DNA of 64,000 bases from Bacteroidetes bacterium ADurb.Bin174 (GCA_002070265.1 MWCX01000029.1:41136-105135); one strand, 5' to 3'. Numbered from the stretch's first letter, positions 50,715 through 61,041 are shown. Notes: generated from the letters alone by a model not told the origin. Numbers and translations are program-made.

Positions 50715-51923
50715 ATGAAATACATCATAATACTAGGCGACGGCATGTCGGATGAACCAATTCCCGAATTAGGGAATAAAACACCTTTGCAGGTAGCGCA
50801 AAAACCATATATAGATAAACTTGCTGCTTTGGGGCGTTCGGGTATGTTGTACACCATCCCGGAAGGCTTTGAACCCGGAAGCGAAATTGCCAATTTAAGC
50901 GTATTAGGCTATGATGTGGCGAAAGTGTTTGAAGGACGTGGTTCTTTGGAAGCTGCCAGCATAGGCGTAGATGTAGTCGAGGGTGAGATGGCCATGCGTT
51001 GCAACCTGATCTGCATAGAAAACGGACAAATAAAAAATCATTCTGCAGGGCATATCACTAGCGAAGAAGCAAAAGAATTGATTCATTTTTTACAAAAAGA
51101 ATTGGGTGATGAAATTGTAAGTTTCTTTGCAGGTGTAGCTTATCGTCATTTGATAAAAATTAAAGGAGGAAGCAAGAATATTCATTGTACTCCACCTCAC
51201 GATGTGCCGGGTACGGCTTTTAGGGATGTGTTGGTAAAAGCAACCGACATCTCCGGAGAAAAAACTGCTCAATTGCTAAACGACTTGATCATACGTTCTC
51301 AAAAATTGCTTGAAAACCATCCGGTCAATTTGAAACGTGCTGCGGAAGGTAAAGATAAAGCGAACAGCATTTGGCCGTGGTCACCGGGATACAAACCTGC
51401 CATGCAAACCATGCGGGAACTTTACGGATTGAAAAGCGGAACGGTTATCTCTGCTGTGGACTTAATACGTGGCATTGGCGTGTATGCAGGATTAAAAACT
51501 CGTTTGGTTGAAGGTGCAACGGGATTGTACAACACGAATTATGAAGGCAAGGCACAAGCAGCCATCGAAGCACTTAAAACGGATGATTTTGTATATTTGC
51601 ACGTCGAAGCCAGCGATGAAGCGGGTCATGAAGGTGATGTGAGCTTGAAAATAAAAACCATTGAGTATTTAGACCAACGCATTGTAAAGCCTATTTTTGA
51701 AGAGGTATCAAAATGGGATGAACCTGTAACCATTGCTGTTTTACCTGATCACCCGACACCCTGCGCAAAACGTACACACACCGCAGATGCGGTGCCTTTT
51801 ACGATTTACCGACCAGGTGAAGCAGGGGATAAAGTGCAGGTTTATGATGAATTTTCCTGCCGGTCAGGTGACTACGGTGTGTTGAGAGAAAACGAGTTTA
51901 TACATACTTTATTCAAAAAGTAG
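50715..51923 (+). CDS. apgM: Cofactor-independent phosphoglycerate mutase, archaeal type
   Basis: A 402-residue enzyme of the ApgM/alkaline-phosphatase superfamily, interconverting 3- and 2-phosphoglycerate. The first metal motif is IILGDGMSDEPIPELGNKTP (5-24). EPGSEIANLSVLGYD carries the phosphorylated Ser. SDEAGHEGDVSLKI and VLPDHPTPCAKRTHTADAVP carry the remaining ligands. It heads a compact plus-strand group (methyltransferase 12 bases later, thrC 7 bases after that). Confidence 0.96.
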   Translation: MKYIIILGDGMSDEPIPELGNKTPLQVAQKPYIDKLAALGRSGMLYTIPEGFEPGSEIANLSVLGYDVAKVFEGRGSLEAASIGVDVVEGEMAMRCNLICIENGQIKNHSAGHITSEEAKELIHFLQKELGDEIVSFFAGVAYRHLIKIKGGSKNIHCTPPHDVPGTAFRDVLVKATDISGEKTAQLLNDLIIRSQKLLENHPVNLKRAAEGKDKANSIWPWSPGYKPAMQTMRELYGLKSGTVISAVDLIRGIGVYAGLKTRLVEGATGLYNTNYEGKAQAAIEALKTDDFVYLHVEASDEAGHEGDVSLKIKTIEYLDQRIVKPIFEEVSKWDEPVTIAVLPDHPTPCAKRTHTADAVPFTIYRPGEAGDKVQVYDEFSCRSGDYGVLRENEFIHTLFKK

Positions 51924-51935
51924 CAGAAAGAGATT

Positions 51936-53018
51936 ATGCAAGTAAAAGGGAAAATCCAAACACAAGGAATCAAATATGCCGGTTCTAAGTTAAAGATCAT
52001 CCCTCATATTATAAAAGAAATAAAAGCACTTCAGGGTGTCAGCACCGTGTTAGACGGGTTCAGCGGAACCACACGGGTCTCACAGGCTTTTGCACAGATG
52101 GGCTATCACACTACTTCCAACGATATGGCAATATGGTCGGAGGTATTTGCCACTTGCTATTTAATTGCCGACAAACCAACAGCATACTATCAGGAAATAA
52201 TTGATGAATTAAATGCTTTGAAAGGGTTTGACGGTTGGTTTACAAAGCATTATGGCGGTGATGAAGCGCAAGAAAAAAGACCTTTCCAACGAAAAAATAC
52301 GCAGAAATTGGATGCTATCAGGTGTGCAGTTGATAAAATGTCACTTCCGTGGGAAGATCAATGCGTGATCTTGACGGCTCTGATTTTGGGGTTGGACAAG
52401 GTGGACAGTACCATCGGGCACTATGCCGCTTATCTGTCGAAATGGTCGGTTCGCTCATTCAATGACTTGATATTGGAAGTGCCTATGCGCTTCAAGATAC
52501 ATACGGAAAATCAGGTGATGCGGGGAGATGTGTTTGATGCAATTCGTACAAATTTTTACGATTTCGTTTACTTTGACCCGCCCTATGGTTCGAATAATGA
52601 GAAAATGCCATCCAGCCGCGTAAGGTATCAATCTTATTATCATCTGTGGACCAGCGTGATTTTAAACGATGAAGCAGCGGTGTTCGGCAAAGCCAATCGC
52701 AGGGAAGATACGCGTGACAGTCAGGCAGTATCTGTGTTTGAAGAATTTAAAAAGAATGAGGAAGATAAATTCATTGCTTTGGAAGCATTAAAAAAGCTGC
52801 TGCAAGAAGTGCAGGCGAAATATGTGATGCTTTCCTACAGCTCCGGCGGTAAAGCTACCAAAGAAGAATTGTATGATATCATTGCTTCGTCCGGTAAATT
52901 ACTGAAAGTCATAGAGATTGACTACAAAAGGAATGTAATGGCTGATATGCGCTGGACCCACGAATGGGTGAATAGCGATGGAGTGCATTACGAATATTTG
53001 TTTTTAATGGAAAAATAA
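51936..53018 (+). CDS. D12-class DNA adenine N6-methyltransferase
   Basis: A 360-residue amino-methyltransferase of the D12 (Dam-like) class. The AdoMet region is IKYAGSKLKIIPHIIKE with DGFSGTTRVSQAFAQMG, and the catalytic motif is YFDPPYGSNN. The specificity region between them is long (about 80-200). No restriction enzyme gene is near, and the flanks are housekeeping genes 7 and 12 bases away. So this is an orphan methyltransferase, perhaps with a regulatory or protective role. The recognition sequence cannot be read from the protein. Confidence 0.9.
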   Translation: MQVKGKIQTQGIKYAGSKLKIIPHIIKEIKALQGVSTVLDGFSGTTRVSQAFAQMGYHTTSNDMAIWSEVFATCYLIADKPTAYYQEIIDELNALKGFDGWFTKHYGGDEAQEKRPFQRKNTQKLDAIRCAVDKMSLPWEDQCVILTALILGLDKVDSTIGHYAAYLSKWSVRSFNDLILEVPMRFKIHTENQVMRGDVFDAIRTNFYDFVYFDPPYGSNNEKMPSSRVRYQSYYHLWTSVILNDEAAVFGKANRREDTRDSQAVSVFEEFKKNEEDKFIALEALKKLLQEVQAKYVMLSYSSGGKATKEELYDIIASSGKLLKVIEIDYKRNVMADMRWTHEWVNSDGVHYEYLFLMEK

Positions 53019-53025
53019 ACCTCGT

Positions 53026-54336
53026 ATGTTATATTACAGCACAAACAAACAAGAGTCAGGAGTAAGTTTAAGAGACGTTGTCATCAAGGGTTTAGCGGAT
53101 GACAAGGGTTTGTATATGCCGGATTTCATTCCGGTTTTGCCTGGTGAGTTTTATCGGAATATTGATAAAATGTCCCTGCAAGAAATATCTTTTTATGTCT
53201 CCGATCATCTTTTTGGAGAAGATATTCCCAAGAAAGATTTAAAGCAAATTGTATATGACACCCTGAGTTTCGATATTCCCCTGGTTAAAGTAAATGACAG
53301 CATCTACAGCCTGGAACTTTTTCACGGTCCGACGCTGGCTTTCAAAGATGTAGGCGCTCGCTTTATGTCACGCATGTTGAGTCATTTTATCCGGAAAGAA
53401 ACTAAGGCTGATGACCTGGTGCATGTCTTGGTCGCCACCTCCGGCGATACGGGCAGTGCTGTTGCCAATGGTTTCCTGGGCGTAAAAGGCATTCATGTAC
53501 ATGTATTGTATCCTAAAGGTTTGGTCAGCAATATTCAGGAAAGTCAGTTTACCACATTGGGGCAAAACATTACAGCTTTGGAGGTGAACGGAACTTTTGA
53601 TGATTGCCAGGCTCTTGTCAAAACAGCATTTGCGGATAAGGAGTTAAATGCCCGCATGAAGCTTACTTCAGCCAATTCCATCAATGTCGCTCGTTTTCTG
53701 CCGCAGGCATTCTATTATTTCCATGCCTATGCTCAATTGAAAAAGATTTCGCAGGAAGCAGTCGATAATTTAGTAATTTGTGTTCCCAGCGGAAACTTCG
53801 GCAATATCACGGCCGGCTTGGTTGCCAAAAGGATGGGATTGCCTGTAAAGCGTTTTATTGCCGCTAATAACCGCAATGATGTTTTTCTGGAATATTTGCA
53901 AACCGGAAAATATAACCCAAGAAAGTCGATACCTACCATCGCCAATGCTATGGATGTGGGCGACCCAAGCAATTTTGCCCGTGTGTTGGATTTGTACAAT
54001 TATTCTCATGAAGCTATCACTGCCGATATCAGCGGCTTCAGATATACGGATGAAGAAATCGCAGATGCCATCCGCCAATGTAAAACCTCCAGCGGTTATT
54101 TATTAGATCCGCATGGCGCTTGTGGTTATCAGGCTTTAAAGGATGGATTGCAAAGCCATGAAACCGGCATTTTCTTAGAAACAGCCCATCCTGCAAAATT
54201 CTTAGAAACAGTTGAGAAAATTATAGGTGAAAAGATTGAAATCCCCCTAAAACTTCAAGCCTTCATGCAAGGTAAAAAGCAAAGCATTACGATGAGTAAA
54301 AATTTTGAGGAGTTTAAAAAGTATTTAACTTCTTAA
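53026..54336 (+). CDS. thrC: Threonine synthase
   Basis: PLP enzyme that makes threonine from O-phosphohomoserine (436 residues). The N-terminal RDVVIKGLADDKGLYMPDF and the PLP lysine in GPTLAFKDVGARFMSRML are diagnostic of the bacterial class. The phosphate-binding CVPSGNFGNITAG loop is intact. The start is 7 bases after the methyltransferase stop, so they share a transcript. Confidence 0.96.
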   Translation: MLYYSTNKQESGVSLRDVVIKGLADDKGLYMPDFIPVLPGEFYRNIDKMSLQEISFYVSDHLFGEDIPKKDLKQIVYDTLSFDIPLVKVNDSIYSLELFHGPTLAFKDVGARFMSRMLSHFIRKETKADDLVHVLVATSGDTGSAVANGFLGVKGIHVHVLYPKGLVSNIQESQFTTLGQNITALEVNGTFDDCQALVKTAFADKELNARMKLTSANSINVARFLPQAFYYFHAYAQLKKISQEAVDNLVICVPSGNFGNITAGLVAKRMGLPVKRFIAANNRNDVFLEYLQTGKYNPRKSIPTIANAMDVGDPSNFARVLDLYNYSHEAITADISGFRYTDEEIADAIRQCKTSSGYLLDPHGACGYQALKDGLQSHETGIFLETAHPAKFLETVEKIIGEKIEIPLKLQAFMQGKKQSITMSKNFEEFKKYLTS

Positions 54337-54438
54337 AGCCATTAAAAAAGGAGAATAGAGAGATTAATAAAATCATAACTTGCCATATCAGATTTCCCTA
54401 CACCAAAAGAGTTGCAACAAATTGAAAAACAACCAATT

Positions 54439-54807
54439 ATGAAATCACAAAGACAAGAAAAAATAGCGCGGATGCTTCAAAAGGAGTTGGGTGAGATATT
54501 TATGCTTTATGCCCGGAAAATGAAAGGTATTCTCATAAGTGTGACCAAAGTAAATATCACTCCGGATTTAAGTATTGCACACATTAGCCTAAGTATTTTT
54601 CCCAGTGAAAAAACAACTGAAGTAATGGAACAGATTGGCATTGATGCCAAAACAATTCGCTATGATTTAGGCAGACGTGTAAAAAATATGCGGATTGTTC
54701 CTGAACTGATTTTTCACATAGATGATAGTTTGGATTATTTAGAAAACATCGACAGATTGCTGAAAAGCGATCCGCCATCTCCGCTTACTGAAGAAGAACG
54801 TGGGTAA
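54439..54807 (+). CDS. rbfA: Ribosome-binding factor A
   Basis: A 122-residue KH-like protein that binds the 30S subunit and helps 16S rRNA maturation. Features: SQRQEKIARMLQKELGEIFM at the start, VTKVNITPDLSIAHISLSIF, and VPELIFHIDDSLDYLENIDR near the end. I chose the ATG at 54439; an upstream TTG at 54412 is less likely. The stop overlaps the next gene's GTG by 8 bases. Confidence 0.95.
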   Translation: MKSQRQEKIARMLQKELGEIFMLYARKMKGILISVTKVNITPDLSIAHISLSIFPSEKTTEVMEQIGIDAKTIRYDLGRRVKNMRIVPELIFHIDDSLDYLENIDRLLKSDPPSPLTEEERG

Positions 54808-56062
54808 ATATAAAAACATAAGAATTGGCTTTAGCAAACTGAAATTCAGCTTAAGAATTGCGGGCAGGTACCTCTTTTCCAAGAAGTCGCATAATGCCAT
54901 CAATGTAATTTCGGGGATATCTTCCGCAGGGGTAGCCATTGGAACCATTGCTTTGGTGGTTGTATTATCAATTTTTAATGGCTTTGAACTGCTCTTTTCC
55001 GACTTATTTTCTGCTTTCGATCCGGATTTACAAATTGCACTGAAACAAGGTAAGCAATTCAGTATAGACACACCTGAATTTGAGGCAGTGAAAAAGTTGG
55101 AAGGCATTGCTGTCTTCACAGAAGTTGTCGAAGAAAATGCTTTATTACGCTACAAGGAAAAACAAATGCCGGTATTGGTAAAAGGCGTATCGGATGATTT
55201 CAAACAAATGACACGCATCGACAGCATCATGTTTGATGGGGAATTTTTGCTTTATGATGGGGCTTTCGAACGCTCTGTAGTAGGTGCCGGTATTGCTGCA
55301 ACTTTAGGGTTGAGCGCTTATGCCATTGATCCGCTGTACATTTATGCACCCAAACGAACTTCTAAAATCAACCTGTTACGCCCTGACCAAAGCTTCAATC
55401 AGTCCGGCACTTTTATTTCCGGTATTTTTTCCGTGCAACAAAATGAATATGACAATCAGTATGTGTTGGTGTCTTTAAATTTGGCACGAGCATTATTCGA
55501 GTATCAAGCCAATGATGTAAGTGCCGTAGAATTGAAACTTTTACCTTTTGCAGATACGCAAAAGGTAAAAAATGAATTGCAAAAGCTTTTAGGGGATGAG
55601 TTTTCTGTCAAAGACAGATATGAACAGCAAGAAGCTTACTTTAAAATCATGCAGATAGAAAAATGGATTACCTATTTAATCCTCAGCTTTATATTGCTGA
55701 TTGCCAGTTTCAATATCATCGGCTCTTTATCCATGTTGATTATTGACAAAAAAGAAGATATAATAACCCTCAGAAACTTAGGGGCTGATCAAAAACTCAT
55801 CAGACAAATATTCTTGTTGGAAGGATGGATGATATCAGCCGTAGGAGCTGTACTCGGTATCATCATAGGTACCATACTTTCATTCTTGCAGGAAAAAATC
55901 GGATTTATCAAACTCGGACCCGGCTTTATTGTAGAGAATTATCCGGTTGTCATACAATTTTCAGATATATTATTAGTTTTCTTTACTGTGCTTGCATTGG
56001 GATTCTTTGCAGCATGGTATCCTGTAAGATACATCCGGTCTAATATAAATAAAACAGTGTAA
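54800..56062 (+). CDS. FtsX/LolC-E-type ABC permease
   Basis: A 420-residue permease of the lipoprotein-releasing/FtsX family with one helix near residue 45, a large periplasmic domain (about 70-260) and three helices at the end (about 283-303, 330-355, 385-405). LSMLIIDKKEDIITLRNLGA is the typical coupling segment. The start is GTG (GKYKNIRIG). No ABC ATPase is adjacent, so it must work with one encoded elsewhere. Likely role: extraction of lipoproteins to the outer membrane. Confidence 0.92.
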   Translation: MGKYKNIRIGFSKLKFSLRIAGRYLFSKKSHNAINVISGISSAGVAIGTIALVVVLSIFNGFELLFSDLFSAFDPDLQIALKQGKQFSIDTPEFEAVKKLEGIAVFTEVVEENALLRYKEKQMPVLVKGVSDDFKQMTRIDSIMFDGEFLLYDGAFERSVVGAGIAATLGLSAYAIDPLYIYAPKRTSKINLLRPDQSFNQSGTFISGIFSVQQNEYDNQYVLVSLNLARALFEYQANDVSAVELKLLPFADTQKVKNELQKLLGDEFSVKDRYEQQEAYFKIMQIEKWITYLILSFILLIASFNIIGSLSMLIIDKKEDIITLRNLGADQKLIRQIFLLEGWMISAVGAVLGIIIGTILSFLQEKIGFIKLGPGFIVENYPVVIQFSDILLVFFTVLALGFFAAWYPVRYIRSNINKTV

Positions 56063-56698
56063 ATGAAACATTTAATTCCACTTTATTGCTTGATGTCATT
56101 GCTGATTATGCAATCTTGCGAAAGAAAAATCAGAACTGAATATGAATATGAGACTAACCCTGTGTTTACATGGGGGCAAGCATACTTTTGGGGTGATTGT
56201 TATGCCAACTATAATATTGAAAATCACGTACTCAGCTTGTATGCTTTTACCGATTCGTTACAATTAAACGACAAAGGTCAATTGACCGGCTTTGGTCAAT
56301 ACTTGTATTTGGATGATATTTTTGTCTCCCCTGCCGACACTATATTCCCTGAAGGAACATACACGGTATCTGCTTCCCGGGAAGTCATGACCATAGAACC
56401 CGGCAGTCTGTTTAAAGAAGACAGGGTTGAGATGGATAGAGGTGCATGTATCTACTTCATCGAAAAAGTTGAACAATTGACAATCCGAAAATTCATAAAA
56501 GAAGGCAGTATGACAGTGAGTTATACCGATCGTGAAACCATCCATTTTAAGTTTGATTTTATATTGGATGATGATACCGAACTAAATGGATACTTTGAGA
56601 CTGAAAAACTTATCATTTACGATGATTCCGTATCCAAAGAATCTGTAAGTTCACAAAAGATGAATTTGTTTTATAAAAGGACACATCAATCACTCTAA
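56063..56698 (+). CDS. Hypothetical lipoprotein
   Basis: A 211-residue protein with a signal peptide ending in the lipobox IMQSC (Cys at about residue 19). The rest is a beta-rich domain with YLYLDDIFVSPADTIFPEGT, a pattern seen in other Bacteroidota lipoproteins, but no family I can name. The ATG immediately follows the permease stop, so it is translated with it; it may be an accessory of the transporter or a passenger. Confidence 0.8.
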   Translation: MKHLIPLYCLMSLLIMQSCERKIRTEYEYETNPVFTWGQAYFWGDCYANYNIENHVLSLYAFTDSLQLNDKGQLTGFGQYLYLDDIFVSPADTIFPEGTYTVSASREVMTIEPGSLFKEDRVEMDRGACIYFIEKVEQLTIRKFIKEGSMTVSYTDRETIHFKFDFILDDDTELNGYFETEKLIIYDDSVSKESVSSQKMNLFYKRTHQSL

Positions 56699-56772
56699 AA
56701 CAGCGATTTAAACCATTACTCTTTCTATATATACCACATTCACATTCAAATACTTTTATTTATTAAAACATC

Positions 56773-58014
56773 ATGTCTAAAACTGCTATTTTCAATCCTC
56801 TTTCCATGCCTACTTATGTGATGGCAAAACCTATAGGTTCCTTATGCAATCTCAACTGTAGCTATTGTTATTATTTAGAAAAAGAAAATCTTTACAAAGA
56901 AGGTGGAAAGAATTTACGCATGAGTGATGAAATCCTGGAAAAATATATAGAAAGTTATATTCAAGCGCAACCTGTTCCTCAAGTCTTGTTTACCTGGCAT
57001 GGCGGAGAAACTCTCATGCGGGACAAGCAATTTTATTACAAAGCTTTAGCATATCAGAAGAAATATGGACGCGGCAGACAAATAGATAACAGTCTCCAAA
57101 CCAACGGCGTATTACTAACAGACGATTGGTGTAAGTTCTTCAAAGATCATAATTTTTTAATCGGCATTTCATTGGATGGACCGGAACATTGTCACGATGT
57201 TTACCGCAAAACCAGGAATGGACAGGGAACTTTCAAAGAGGTGATGCGAGGAGTTGAACTGCTTCAAAAACACGGAGTTGAATTTAATATTCTGGCTGTC
57301 ATCAATGATTATAATGTAAATTATCCACTTGAGGTGTATCATTTTTTCAAAGAGATAGGTGCACATTATATACAATTTTCTCCTATTGTTGAACGCATGC
57401 ATAAAAACGATGTACCAAGCGGATTGAAACTGATGGGACCTGAAGAAAAAGATGAACATGTAATTGCACCATGGACGGTTGATGCACGTAAATTCGGTCA
57501 GTTTTACATTGATATTTTTAATGAGTGGGTACTCAATGATGTTGGACAGTATTATGTGCAAATTTTTGATGCTACATTAGCCAACACAGTTGGAGAACAG
57601 CCCGGGAGTTGTATTTATGCACCAACATGCGGACATGCTTCAGTGATGGAATTCAACGGTGACCTTTATGCCTGCGATCATTTTGTGTTCCCTGAATATA
57701 AATTAGGCAACATTCGTCATCAAACTATTTTTGAGATGATGTTTTCGGAAGAGCAACTGCGATTTGGGTCGGATAAAAGAGACAAGCTGCCTTCCCAATG
57801 TTTACAATGTGAATTCCTTAACCTGTGCAATGGAGAATGTCCCAAAAATCGCATCCTAACTACTTCTACCGGTGAACCGGGATTGAACTGGCTTTGCGCC
57901 GGTTTTAAAATGTTTTATCGCCATACCAAACCTTACATGGAATTTATGGCCAACGAACTGTTTTTCAAGCGACCTCCGGCTAATGTAATGGCTTGGGCAA
58001 GGAACAGAAAATGA
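56773..58014 (+). CDS. Anaerobic sulfatase-maturating enzyme (radical SAM)
   Basis: A 413-residue radical SAM/SPASM enzyme that oxidises Cys or Ser of sulfatases to formylglycine. The Fe-S motif C25-x3-C29-x2-C32 is in GSLCNLNCSYCYYLEK. The SPASM cysteines appear in SCIYAPTCGHASV, YACDHFVFPEY, QCLQCEFLNLCNGECPKNR. Its substrate sulfatase is not encoded in the window. It is preceded by a 74-base gap and followed by a 224-base gap that holds nothing recognisable. Confidence 0.95.
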   Translation: MSKTAIFNPLSMPTYVMAKPIGSLCNLNCSYCYYLEKENLYKEGGKNLRMSDEILEKYIESYIQAQPVPQVLFTWHGGETLMRDKQFYYKALAYQKKYGRGRQIDNSLQTNGVLLTDDWCKFFKDHNFLIGISLDGPEHCHDVYRKTRNGQGTFKEVMRGVELLQKHGVEFNILAVINDYNVNYPLEVYHFFKEIGAHYIQFSPIVERMHKNDVPSGLKLMGPEEKDEHVIAPWTVDARKFGQFYIDIFNEWVLNDVGQYYVQIFDATLANTVGEQPGSCIYAPTCGHASVMEFNGDLYACDHFVFPEYKLGNIRHQTIFEMMFSEEQLRFGSDKRDKLPSQCLQCEFLNLCNGECPKNRILTTSTGEPGLNWLCAGFKMFYRHTKPYMEFMANELFFKRPPANVMAWARNRK

Positions 58015-58238
58015 AAAAAGTTACTCCTATCAGGTTAAATCAAAAATATGATTTAATGAATATAGAATATTTAAAATCTATAAAAATTATAAAATTAAGA
58101 AGGAGTGAAGTTTACGAAGTGATTTATTGAAAGAAAAAAAGATATTTTTGCCAAAGCTTATTACAATTTTTCAAAAAACAAACATCAATAAAACTCGATA
58201 ATAAACAAATAAAACTATAATCATTAAATTACAATATC

Positions 58239-59657
58239 ATGGATAGACGAGATTTTTTAAAGAACAGTTCGCTTGTTGCAGGTGGGTTGTTATTGAGCAG
58301 TTTTCAGCTTTCCGCATGCAAAACTAAACCAAAAATCAGGAAAATATCTCCCAATGAGAAGGTAAATTTAGCATGCGTAGGCATTGGTAACCGAGGAGCC
58401 GATATTATCAAAGCACTTTACAATACAGGCCATTGTAATGTCGTAGCACTTTGCGATACCGATTTGGGTGCCAACCATACACTTGATATTTTGAACAGGT
58501 TTCCGGATGCAAAACGCTTTCAAGATTTCAGGGCAATGTTTGATGAAATCAGCAATGAATTTGATGCCGTTTGTATCGGTACCCCCGACCACAGTCACTT
58601 CCCCATTGCCATGCTTGCCATGTCGTTTGGCAAACACGTATTTGTTGAAAAGCCCATGGCGCATACCTTTGAAGAAGTAGAACTAATGATGCGTGCTGAA
58701 AAGAGATATGGTGTAGTCACTCAAATGGGTAATCAGGGACACTCTGAAGCCAACTATTTTCAGTTTAAGGCATGGAAAGAAGCCGGCATCATCAAAGATG
58801 TTACTGCCATCACAGCTCATATGAATAATCCGCGTAGGTGGCATTCCTTCGATTCGAATATGAAGAGTATGCCTCCGGGTGAACCGGTACCATCAACTTT
58901 GGATTGGGATACCTGGCTGACAACCAAATTCTGGCATGACTACAACCATGACTATATCAACGGACAATGGCGTTGTTGGTATAATTTCGGTATGGGAGCT
59001 TTGGGCGATTGGGGAGCACATATTATTGATACGGCTCATGAGTTTTTAGACTTAGGTTTGCCAACAGAAATAAACATGCTGTATGCTAACGGACACAATC
59101 CATTTTTCTTCCCTTATTCATCTACTATCTTATTCAGATTTCCCGAACGTGGCGATATGCCTCCTGTGGACATTACCTGGTATGATGGCATAGACAACTT
59201 ACCCCCTATTCCTGCCGGATATGGCAATGTGGAATTAGATCCTAATATTCCACCTCCATCAAGTGGAGAAATTATTCCATCCAAGTTAAATCCGGGGAAA
59301 ATTATTTACAGCAAAGAGCTTACTTTTAAAGGAGGTAGTCATGGTAGTACTTTGAGCATCATTCCGGAAGAAAAAGCACAAGAATTAGCTGCTAACTTAC
59401 CGGAAGTACCCCAAAGTCCTTCCAATCATTTTGAAAACTTCCTGTTGGCATGCAAGGGACAAGAACAACCGCGTTCTCCTTTTCATATTGCCGGGCCGCT
59501 TTCTCAGGTATTCTGCTTAGGCGTAATAGCTCAACGACTGAATACCAAACTGTTATTTGACAGAAAAACCAAACAAATAACCAATAATAAAATTGCCAAC
59601 GAATTGCTAAAAGGTTCTGCTCCAAGAAAAGAGTGGAAACAATTTTATAAAATGTAA
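58239..59657 (+). CDS. Exported Gfo/Idh/MocA-family oxidoreductase
   Basis: A 472-residue sugar oxidoreductase. It has a twin-arginine signal (MDRRDFLKNSSLVAGGLLLS) and a lipobox-like LSAC at about residue 27, so it is exported folded and possibly lipid-anchored. The NAD-binding domain starts at NLACVGIGNRGADI; EKPMAHT is the catalytic Lys segment, and the C-terminal domain contains NNPRRWHSFDSN. In Bacteroidota such enzymes make 3-keto-glycosides that a DUF1080 hydrolase then splits; the next gene encodes two DUF1080 domains, which fits that pathway. Substrate unknown. Confidence 0.93.
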   Translation: MDRRDFLKNSSLVAGGLLLSSFQLSACKTKPKIRKISPNEKVNLACVGIGNRGADIIKALYNTGHCNVVALCDTDLGANHTLDILNRFPDAKRFQDFRAMFDEISNEFDAVCIGTPDHSHFPIAMLAMSFGKHVFVEKPMAHTFEEVELMMRAEKRYGVVTQMGNQGHSEANYFQFKAWKEAGIIKDVTAITAHMNNPRRWHSFDSNMKSMPPGEPVPSTLDWDTWLTTKFWHDYNHDYINGQWRCWYNFGMGALGDWGAHIIDTAHEFLDLGLPTEINMLYANGHNPFFFPYSSTILFRFPERGDMPPVDITWYDGIDNLPPIPAGYGNVELDPNIPPPSSGEIIPSKLNPGKIIYSKELTFKGGSHGSTLSIIPEEKAQELAANLPEVPQSPSNHFENFLLACKGQEQPRSPFHIAGPLSQVFCLGVIAQRLNTKLLFDRKTKQITNNKIANELLKGSAPRKEWKQFYKM

Positions 59658-59685
59658 AAATCTCAATTTTTAAAATTAAAATCCA

Positions 59686-61041
59686 ATGAAAAAAATATCA
59701 TTCTTGCTTATCCTTACTTCCTTGTGTTTAACCGGCTTTTCACAAGCCAAATGGGAATCTCTATTCAATGGAAAAAATTTGAAAGGCTGGACCAAACTAA
59801 ACGGTACTGCCGAGTATAAAGTAGAAAACGGAACCATTGTGGGAATCAGCAAAACAAATACTCCCAACACCTTCCTTGCAACTAAAAAGAATTATGGTGA
59901 TTTTATACTTGAATTTGAGTTTAAGGTAGATGATGGTTTAAATTCCGGTGTGCAGTTTCGTTCCTTATCCGACAAATCGTATGACGATGGAAGAGTGCAT
60001 GGGTATCAATTTGAAATAGATCCTTCTCCAAGAGCTTGGTCCGGGGGCATATACGATGAAGCCCGTAAAGGGTGGCTGTATGATCTTACGTCTTATCCCA
60101 AAGCCCAAAAGGCATTTAAGAATGAGGAATGGAATACGGCTCGTATCGAAGCAATCGGGAACAATATACGCACCTGGGTTAATGATGTGCCTTGTTCAAA
60201 TATCCTTGATGAACAAACAGCATCAGGATTTATCGCCCTACAAGTGCATGGTATTGGCAATAATGAGCACTTAGAAGGTAAAACAGTGGCTTGGAGAAAC
60301 ATACGCATACTGACCTCCGATATTGAAAAAGAGCTTTATCCTGATTCAAAATTAGCACCTCAAAAAAATTGTATTCCCAACACCATCTCCGAACAGGAAA
60401 AACAAAAAGGTTGGAAATTATTATGGGATGGCCAAACAACTACAGGCTGGAGAGGTGCCCGCTTAACCGGATTTCCTCAGAAAGGATGGGTCATTGAAGA
60501 TGGAATCTTAAAAGTTTTAAAGTCAGATGGAGGAGAATCAACCAATGGTGGTGATATTGTGACCACCAAGAAATATAAAAACTTTATATTGAAAGTTGAT
60601 TTTAAAATTACGAAAGGTGCAAACAGCGGCATAAAATACTTTGTTGATACGGAGTTGAATCAAGGTGCCGGTTCATCAATAGGATGCGAATTCCAAATTT
60701 TGGATGATATACATCATCCTGATTCAAAATTAGGTGTGGCCGGTAATCGTCAGTTAGGGGCATTGTATGATTTAATTCCTACCATACCCAACAAACCTTA
60801 CAGAAAAGGATTTTTCAACACTGCTATAGTTATTGTACGGGATAATCATGTAGAACACTGGCTTAATGGAGTAAAGCTTCTTGAATATGAACGTAACAAT
60901 CAAATGTGGAATGCGTTGGTAGCCTATAGCAAATACAATGTATGGCCTAACTTTGGTAATTTTGAAACCGGTCACATTTTATTGCAAGATCATGGAGATG
61001 AAGTGTGGTTTCAAAATATTAAAATCAAAGAATTGAAATAA
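59686..61041 (+). CDS. Protein with two DUF1080 (3-keto-disaccharide hydrolase) domains
   Basis: A 451-residue exported protein with a signal peptide to about residue 20 (TGFSQA). Two jelly-roll DUF1080 domains follow: ~22-205 ([35 protein letters not shown]) and ~235-450 ([35 protein letters not shown]). The shared (L)NG/DGxxxxGW and xxGANSG/DGLNSG motifs show an internal duplication. DUF1080 proteins cleave 3-keto-glycosides produced by Gfo/Idh/MocA enzymes, here the upstream gene (28 bases). Specificity of the two domains may differ. Confidence 0.93.
   Translation: MKKISFLLILTSLCLTGFSQAKWESLFNGKNLKGWTKLNGTAEYKVENGTIVGISKTNTPNTFLATKKNYGDFILEFEFKVDDGLNSGVQFRSLSDKSYDDGRVHGYQFEIDPSPRAWSGGIYDEARKGWLYDLTSYPKAQKAFKNEEWNTARIEAIGNNIRTWVNDVPCSNILDEQTASGFIALQVHGIGNNEHLEGKTVAWRNIRILTSDIEKELYPDSKLAPQKNCIPNTISEQEKQKGWKLLWDGQTTTGWRGARLTGFPQKGWVIEDGILKVLKSDGGESTNGGDIVTTKKYKNFILKVDFKITKGANSGIKYFVDTELNQGAGSSIGCEFQILDDIHHPDSKLGVAGNRQLGALYDLIPTIPNKPYRKGFFNTAIVIVRDNHVEHWLNGVKLLEYERNNQMWNALVAYSKYNVWPNFGNFETGHILLQDHGDEVWFQNIKIKELK

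Noticed and set aside
51936-53018. A restriction-modification system around the methyltransferase.
   Set aside because: Both neighbours are unrelated biosynthetic genes with very short spacing; no endonuclease candidate.
54412-54438. A TTG start for rbfA nine codons upstream.
   Set aside because: The ATG at 54439 gives the usual RbfA N-terminus.
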